Shown here: in pieces, positions 13,809-17,781 of the stretch
Position numbering within the stretch: position 1 is the first letter of the stretch
How the letters are laid out: each line of letters begins with the position of its first letter
Origin: GCA-2687515 sp046582475
GTDB lineage: Bacteria; Pseudomonadota; Alphaproteobacteria; Rhodospirillales; UBA2165
Direction: 5' to 3'
DNA length: 17,781 nucleotides
NCBI GenBank assembly: GCA_046582475.1
Contig: JAYGEH010000310.1
Span: 1 to 17,781 of the forward strand
Notes under the pieces: generated by a model
Database searches by the model: none
Seen by the model: only the letters and a program-made list of their open reading frames with translations
Told to the model about the DNA's origin: nothing
Program-made: the position numbers and the translations under genes

Positions 13809-13966
13809 GTAATCGGAAGGCGATAGAGTCCAACCTCAGGGTTAAATTCGTTTTGCCCTGATGAAAACCCTAAACACTAAATGCCGTGTAATGTGAATGC
13901 GATAGCGCTCAGCCGGAGCGTCGAACTCGTTTCGACCTGATGAAAACCCTAAAAGCCCAATGAAGT
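13809..13966. repeat. Two degenerate 79-bp tandem repeat units in the gene-free stretch 13661-14104
   Basis: Unit 1 (13809-13887) and unit 2 (13888-13966) abut with a constant 79-nt offset. The best-conserved core is 27 nt (13848-13874 and 13927-13953) with two mismatches, including the exact 18-mer CCTGATGAAAACCCTAAA. A second matching block is GTAATnnGAAnGCGATAG at the head of each unit. Unit 1 can fold TCAGGG with CCCTGA, or AGGGTT with AACCCT. Unit 2 instead has GTCGAA paired with TTCGAC. The rest of 13661-14104 holds no convincing gene; it serves as the upstream region of the VOC gene (-) and of the protease gene (+). The origin is unknown: an old tandem duplication, a regulator-binding region or a remnant of a small mobile repeat. 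Confidence 0.6.
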
Positions 13967-14104
13967 TCAGTTTGCTAGTATTGGTCGAACAATTGGCGGC
14001 AGTCCCGGTATTGGCCCATCGGTTTCAATTGCATTTGGCGGCATGGGCGCCCGGGTTTGGCGCGAAGTTGCGCCCCCGGGACGTTTCATCAAGGATTTGG
14101 CGAC

Positions 14105-15431
14105 GTGGTAAAAGTGGTATCGGTTTTGGTTGGCTTGCTGGTGATAGCCGGCGGCGTATTCGCATGGCTTTTGGTGAAAGACAAAGCCCCGTCCGGCAAG
14201 AAAATCATAACCGCGTCGTCCTCGGTCTCGTCCAGCGGCTCCGGCGCCCGATCCAAATCATCTTCGCGCCAAAAATCGCCGGCCGGATTTTCCGATTTCG
14301 ATGCCTTCGATCCCGATAAAGCGTTCGAGGAAGGCGAGCTGGTGGTTGTCAATGCGCCCCCCGGGTTCGCCGAGGGCGCCCGCTCGCTCGGCTTCGTGGT
14401 TCTTGAGCGCATCGAATTGGGCTCCATCGGAATGACCGCCTTTCGGGTGCGCATCCCGCCGCGCACCAAATTGGATGCGGCGCGCCGCAACCTCGCGGCC
14501 GCTTCCCGGGCGCCATTATCGATGCCAACCATCAGTTCGATATGTCGGCGGAGCGGCGCCGTTCGCGCCGCCGCGCGGCCACCGCCAAGGGCAAGAAAAG
14601 ACGATTCAATCCCGGGTGCGCGCCGCCATCGGCTGGCAGAAAGTCTCCGCCAATTGCGGGCGAAACGTGATGCTCGGCATGATCGATTCCGGCGTTGATC
14701 TGTCGCACCCGGCGCTGAAAGGGCAAAAGATCGAGTTTAAGTCGTTCCACAACCGCAAGCGGCGCCAGGGCAATTCCAACCACGGCACCGCCGTCGCCGC
14801 CATTCTTGTCGGCAGGCCTTCGGACAAGGGTTTCGGCGGCCTGTTTCCGCGCGCCAAGCTGAAGGCCGCAAACATGTTCGAGTTCAATAAAACCGGCAAA
14901 ATGGTGGGCAATTCCATCGGCCTCCTCAAAAGCCTGAATTGGCTGATATCCAAGCGCGTGCATGTGATCAATTTCTCCATTGCCGGTTCCGACAACAAGG
15001 TTGTGCGCCGCGCCATGAGCCTGGCGCGGAAATCGGGCATTCCCATGGTCGCCGCTGTCGGCAATTGGGGGCGCGCCGACAAGCCGGCGTTCCCGGCCGC
15101 CTATCCGGACGTGGTCGCGGTCACGGCGGTGGGGCCATACCGCTCGATCTATAAGAAAGCCAACACCGGCAACTATGTGGATTTTGCCGCTCCCGGCGTC
15201 AAATTGTGGACCGCGGTTCCCGGCGGCGGCGGTAAATATCAAAGCGGGACGTCGATTTTGGCGCCGTTTCTGACCGCGATTGTCGGCTTGGAAGCGGCCG
15301 CGGGCCGCAAAACCGATGCCCGCGGCCTGCGCAGTATGTTGGCGCGGGGATCAAAGGATTTGGGCAAAAAGGGCAAGGACAACACGTTCGGATTTGGCTT
15401 CATCGAGCGCAAGCCCAATTGCCGCGCCTAG
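14105..15431 (+). pseudogene. Subtilisin-like (S8) serine protease split by two single-base frameshifts
   Basis: The protein is spread over three frames. Frame one, from GTG 14105 (AAGGA 9 nt upstream), gives an N-terminal membrane anchor (about residues 4-22), a serine-rich linker and a prodomain-like region to about 14500. A second frame then supplies FPGAIIDANHQFD and an arginine-rich stretch to about 14613. A third frame carries the full S8 catalytic domain to TAG 15429-15431. The catalytic triad is intact: Asp codon 14685 (IDSGVD), His codon 14781 (NHGTAVA) and Ser codon 15252 (SGTS), with the oxyanion Asn in VGNWG. Each shift is repaired by one base: an extra T at 14503 (TT to TTT) and an extra G at about 14614-14616 (GGG to GGGG). 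Both sites contain CCCGGG. It is either a recent pseudogene or an intact gene with two homopolymer sequencing errors. An intact product would be an exported, membrane-anchored protease. Confidence 0.75.
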
Positions 15432-15490
15432 ACGGGTAATCGGGGTGGCGAACCGCATATTAGGCCACCAGACCAGGAGGCTTGATCACC

Positions 15491-15904
15491 ATGCTTCAAC
15501 CGGAACCCCTGGTCAGCGATGTGCTTGCCGGCAAGGATCCCCGCATTATCAGCACCAAAACGAATATACTGGCGACGCAAGCGGCGAATTTGATGACCAC
15601 CGAACGGATCGGCATCATCATCGTCGTCGATGATGATGGCAAATTTTGCGGCATCCTGTCGGAGCGCGATATCGTCTGCGCCTTCGGCCGGTTCGGCGCC
15701 AAGGCGGCGCAGGTGACGGTCGGCGATATCGCCACCCGCAAGGTGACCGCCTGCGTCTCCGAAACGCCCCTCGCCAAGGTCCAGAGCCTGATGAAGCAAG
15801 GCGGCTTCCGGCACATGCCGGTGGTCGAAGACGGCCGCGTCAAGGGCATCATCAGCATCGGCGATATTCTCGGCTTCCTGGCCGGTCGCGACCAACCGGC
15901 TTGA
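15491..15904 (+). CDS. Two-CBS-domain protein
   Basis: The 137-residue protein consists of two CBS domains (about residues 8-60 and 73-130) and nothing else. The first contains GIIIVVDDDGKFCGILSERDIV, split here as GIIIVVDD and GILSERDIV, and the second FRHMPVVEDG and GIISIGDIL. Both show the hGhhS-xxDhh pattern that lines the nucleotide site. Such stand-alone pairs bind AMP, ATP or S-adenosyl compounds and act as energy sensors or modulators of partner enzymes. The start ATG at 15491 has AGGAGG 10 nt upstream; an in-frame TTG at 15482 is too close to it. It lies 59 nt after the protease remnant and converges with the alpha/beta hydrolase gene. No partner can be assigned. Confidence 0.92.
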   Translation: MLQPEPLVSDVLAGKDPRIISTKTNILATQAANLMTTERIGIIIVVDDDGKFCGILSERDIVCAFGRFGAKAAQVTVGDIATRKVTACVSETPLAKVQSLMKQGGFRHMPVVEDGRVKGIISIGDILGFLAGRDQPA

Positions 15905-15911
15905 GCCCGTC

Positions 15912-15969
15912 CCGGGTAACTCTGGCACGTGGCCGTGACCTAATCCGACGCCAGAAACCTGGTTACCGG
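15912..15969. terminator. Imperfect long hairpin between convergent genes, possible bidirectional terminator
   Basis: The left arm is CCGGGTAACTCTGGC (15912-15926). The right arm is GCCAGA (15950-15955), then six unpaired bases, then GTTACCGG (15962-15969). TCTGGC pairs fully with GCCAGA and GTAAC with GTTAC. It fills the 67-nt gap between the CBS gene and the alpha/beta hydrolase gene. There is no T-tract on either side, so Rho-independent termination is uncertain. Confidence 0.35.
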
Positions 15970-15971
15970 AG

Positions 15972-16802
15972 TCAAGGCAAGGGCGGTTGGGATATTGGCC
16001 GATTTTTCGAACCCGGCCTACAAAAATTCCTGATCTCGGCGGCCACCTCGCCAGCACCGGTGCGCATGGCGCCGTGGTCCAGGCCCCCAATCACTACACG
16101 GTCGCTCCCCGCCATGGCCGCCATGGCGGTTTCCGTATAACGCACCATCACCGCCGCCGACGTGCCGCCGAGCAGGAACCGGGTCGGCAGGCGGCGGGAG
16201 CCGAGGCGCGCCGCATCATATTGGTAATGCAGCGCACCATGCAATTCGCGGGCGACGCTGGCGGCCAGCCCGTCATAACGGGGCCAGCGGCTATGGTCGG
16301 CGCGCAGCCGCTGGAAAACCTCCGGCGGATTTTTTTGCAGCCCGCAGATGAGGGCGCGGATGATACCATCGGCGTCGCCGGCCCTGGTCTTGGCAAACAA
16401 ATCATCCACCAGCGCGTCGGACGTGGGCGGCGCCGGCTCGAACAGCATCAGGCGTCCGATGGCTTCGGTAACCATGGCCGCCTCGCCGGCAACGAGGGCG
16501 CCAAAGGAATGGGCGAAAACGCCGGCGGGTTGCTGGGCGTGCTCGGCAACCGCCCCGGCCAGGGCCACCATATCCTCCACCTCGCGCTGGAAATCGTAAT
16601 TCTCCGCATCACCGCTCATGCCCCGCCCGCGGCGGTCAACGGCGTAAACGGTAAAGCGGTCCACCAGATGCGGCGCCACCCGGCGAAAACCCTGGTGATC
16701 GTCGCAAACCCCATGCACCAGGATCAGCGGCGCACCGCTGCCATGGCGGTTGGCCGCGATGCGGGTTCCGTCCGGGGAGTAAACCTCGAGGCGATGGTCC
16801 AT
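15972..16802 (-). CDS. Alpha/beta-hydrolase fold protein
   Basis: The 276-residue protein has the alpha/beta-hydrolase order: the HG oxyanion motif (LILVHG, H30-G31), the VDRRGRGMS loop (55-63), the nucleophile elbow AHSFG with S99, and the catalytic histidine H243 in GLDHGAM. The acid usually found after strand 6 (GGxSP with D or E) is not obvious; LLGGTSA stands there, so an alternative acid must be used or activity is altered. The protein resembles small esterases and CoA- or ring-cleavage-product hydrolases, but no substrate is implied. The start at 16802 lacks a good ribosome binding site (only GAGATATAAG upstream), although the conserved domain begins at once, so it is still the best choice. 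It is transcribed divergently from the threonine synthase-like gene. Confidence 0.85.
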   Translation of the reverse strand: MDHRLEVYSPDGTRIAANRHGSGAPLILVHGVCDDHQGFRRVAPHLVDRFTVYAVDRRGRGMSGDAENYDFQREVEDMVALAGAVAEHAQQPAGVFAHSFGALVAGEAAMVTEAIGRLMLFEPAPPTSDALVDDLFAKTRAGDADGIIRALICGLQKNPPEVFQRLRADHSRWPRYDGLAASVARELHGALHYQYDAARLGSRRLPTRFLLGGTSAAVMVRYTETAMAAMAGSDRVVIGGLDHGAMRTGAGEVAAEIRNFCRPGSKNRPISQPPLP

Positions 16803-16921
16803 TCTTATATCTCGGATGCCGGTAAAATCTCGGAATTGAAGCGGCTATGTTTACCCGCTAAACAAGGCCCGGACAATGCCGGGGCAATCGCCCGCCCCCG
16901 TGACCCAAGAAAGGCCCCCAC

Positions 16922-17781
16922 ATGGACGATCTCCCCACCTTCGTCAGCCATCTGGAATGCGGCGAGACCGGAAAGCACTACCCCGCCGATCAACTGCACG
17001 GCCTTTCCGATGCCGGCAAGCCGCTGCTGGTGCGCTACCATCTGGAAGCCCTGGCCGCCGCCGTGACCAAGCAAGCCATTGCCGCACGGGTGCCGGAATT
17101 CTGGCGTTACCGGGAATTCCTGCCGGTGCGCCGGGCCGAGAACATCGTCCGCCTGGGCGAAGTGATGACGCCGATCATCCCCTTAGGAAAACTTACGGCG
17201 CGCCTGGGCGCATCGGAGATTCTGGTCAAGGACGAAGGCCGCCTGCCCACCGGTTCCTTCAAGGCCCGCGGCCTGGCGCTCGCCGTCTCCATGGCCAAGG
17301 AGCTCGGCGTCACGCGCATGGCGTTGCCCACCAACGGCAATGCCGGCGCGGCGCTGGCCGCCTATTGCTCCCGCGCCGGCATTGAAACCTATGTCTTCTG
17401 CCCCGATGACACCCCCGATGTGAATGTGCGCGAGATCGCCCTGCAGGGCGCCAACACCTATCTGGTCAACGGCCTCATCGATCAATGCGGCGCCATCGTC
17501 GGCGGCGGCATCGAGGCCATGGACTGGTTCGATACATCCACCTTGAAAGAGCCCTACCGGATCGAGGGCAAGAAGACCATGGGCCTGGAACTGGCCGAGC
17601 AATTGGGCTGGGAGCTGCCCGATATCATCTTCTATCCCACCGGCGGCGGCACCGGCCTGATCGGCATGTGCAAGGCCTTCGATGAATTGGGCCGGATCGG
17701 CTGGATCGGCGACAAAAGGCCGCGCATGGTGGCGGTGCAGGCATCGGGCTGCGCGCCCATCGTGCGCGCTTACGAGGCCGG
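16922..17781 (+). CDS. thrC: Threonine synthase-like PLP enzyme, 3' end outside window
   Basis: The frame runs open from ATG 16922 to the window end, giving 286 residues of a fold type II PLP enzyme of the threonine synthase group, which converts O-phosphohomoserine to threonine and phosphate. Visible features are the PLP lysine K114 in GSFKARG, the PTNGNAGAALAAY segment (136-148) that contacts the cofactor, and the PTGGGTG phosphate-binding loop (239-245). The N-terminal region normally bears a four-cysteine zinc ribbon (CxxC twice) followed by LxVRYDL. Here only one cysteine remains (LECGETG) before LLVRYHL, so the zinc site appears lost. A related catabolic lyase (cysteate, diaminopropionate or threonine dehydratase-like) cannot be excluded. 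It is preceded by AAGAAAGG. The gene symbol is tentative. Confidence 0.82.
   Translation, partial: MDDLPTFVSHLECGETGKHYPADQLHGLSDAGKPLLVRYHLEALAAAVTKQAIAARVPEFWRYREFLPVRRAENIVRLGEVMTPIIPLGKLTARLGASEILVKDEGRLPTGSFKARGLALAVSMAKELGVTRMALPTNGNAGAALAAYCSRAGIETYVFCPDDTPDVNVREIALQGANTYLVNGLIDQCGAIVGGGIEAMDWFDTSTLKEPYRIEGKKTMGLELAEQLGWELPDIIFYPTGGGTGLIGMCKAFDELGRIGWIGDKRPRMVAVQASGCAPIVRAYEA

Noticed and set aside
13809..13966. CRISPR-like or mobile-element repeat
   Set aside because: There are only two units, the spacing is not repeat-spacer in form, no cas or transposase genes are nearby, and no terminal inverted repeats are visible.
13960..14319. 119-residue plus-strand frame with a hydrophobic start (MKFSLLVLVEQ)
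   Set aside because: It runs out of frame into the protease N-terminal region, lacks a ribosome binding site, and becomes arginine-rich noise. The signal-peptide look is probably chance.
16809..16834. Direct repeat ATCTCGGA twice, 18 bp apart, in the gap before the threonine synthase-like gene
   Set aside because: Eight bases in one gap is too short to call a regulatory site without conservation data.

Overview
This window is GC-rich chromosomal DNA, about 60% or more GC by eye. Its gene families (CoxL-like molybdenum hydroxylases, HpaB monooxygenase, RidA, VOC proteins, amidase) fit a free-living aerobic alphaproteobacterium, perhaps Rhodospirillales-like. That placement is an inference from composition and gene families. 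I see no rRNA, tRNA, CRISPR array, insertion sequence or phage gene.

Layout. 1-246 is the end of an SCP-x-type thiolase. 357-1550 is an unrecognised 397-residue protein. 1577-8836 holds two paralogous 775-residue molybdopterin-binding hydroxylase subunits in opposite orientation. The first (+) is followed within 3 nt by a TauE/SafE-type permease. The second (-) is followed after 13 nt by a protein made of three tandem RidA domains. The permease and the RidA gene converge and overlap by 4 nt. A VOC protein is divergent from the first hydroxylase. 8954-11059 is a pair of a PuuE-like polysaccharide deacetylase-family protein and an amidase, divergent from the second hydroxylase, with a dyad-symmetric site between them. 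11103-13660 (-) holds a VOC protein, an HpaB-type flavin monooxygenase and a small AT-richer lipoprotein. 13661-14104 has no gene but contains two degenerate 79-bp tandem repeat units. 14105-15431 is a subtilisin-like protease split by two single-base frameshifts. Then come a two-CBS-domain protein, an alpha/beta hydrolase (-) and the first 286 codons of a threonine synthase-like PLP enzyme that runs off the end.

How the genes may work together (inference). From about 1.6 to 13.7 kb the content reads as an accessory catabolic island: molybdenum hydroxylases, a flavin hydroxylase, extradiol-type VOC proteins, an amidase, a deacetylase/amidohydrolase-like enzyme, RidA domains and an anion exporter. 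This would suit breakdown of a nitrogen-containing aromatic or heterocyclic compound, but no substrate can be read from the sequence. Two features stand out. The hydroxylase large subunits lack their usual FeS and FAD partner genes anywhere in the window. The triple-RidA protein appears to lack the catalytic arginine in all three domains.
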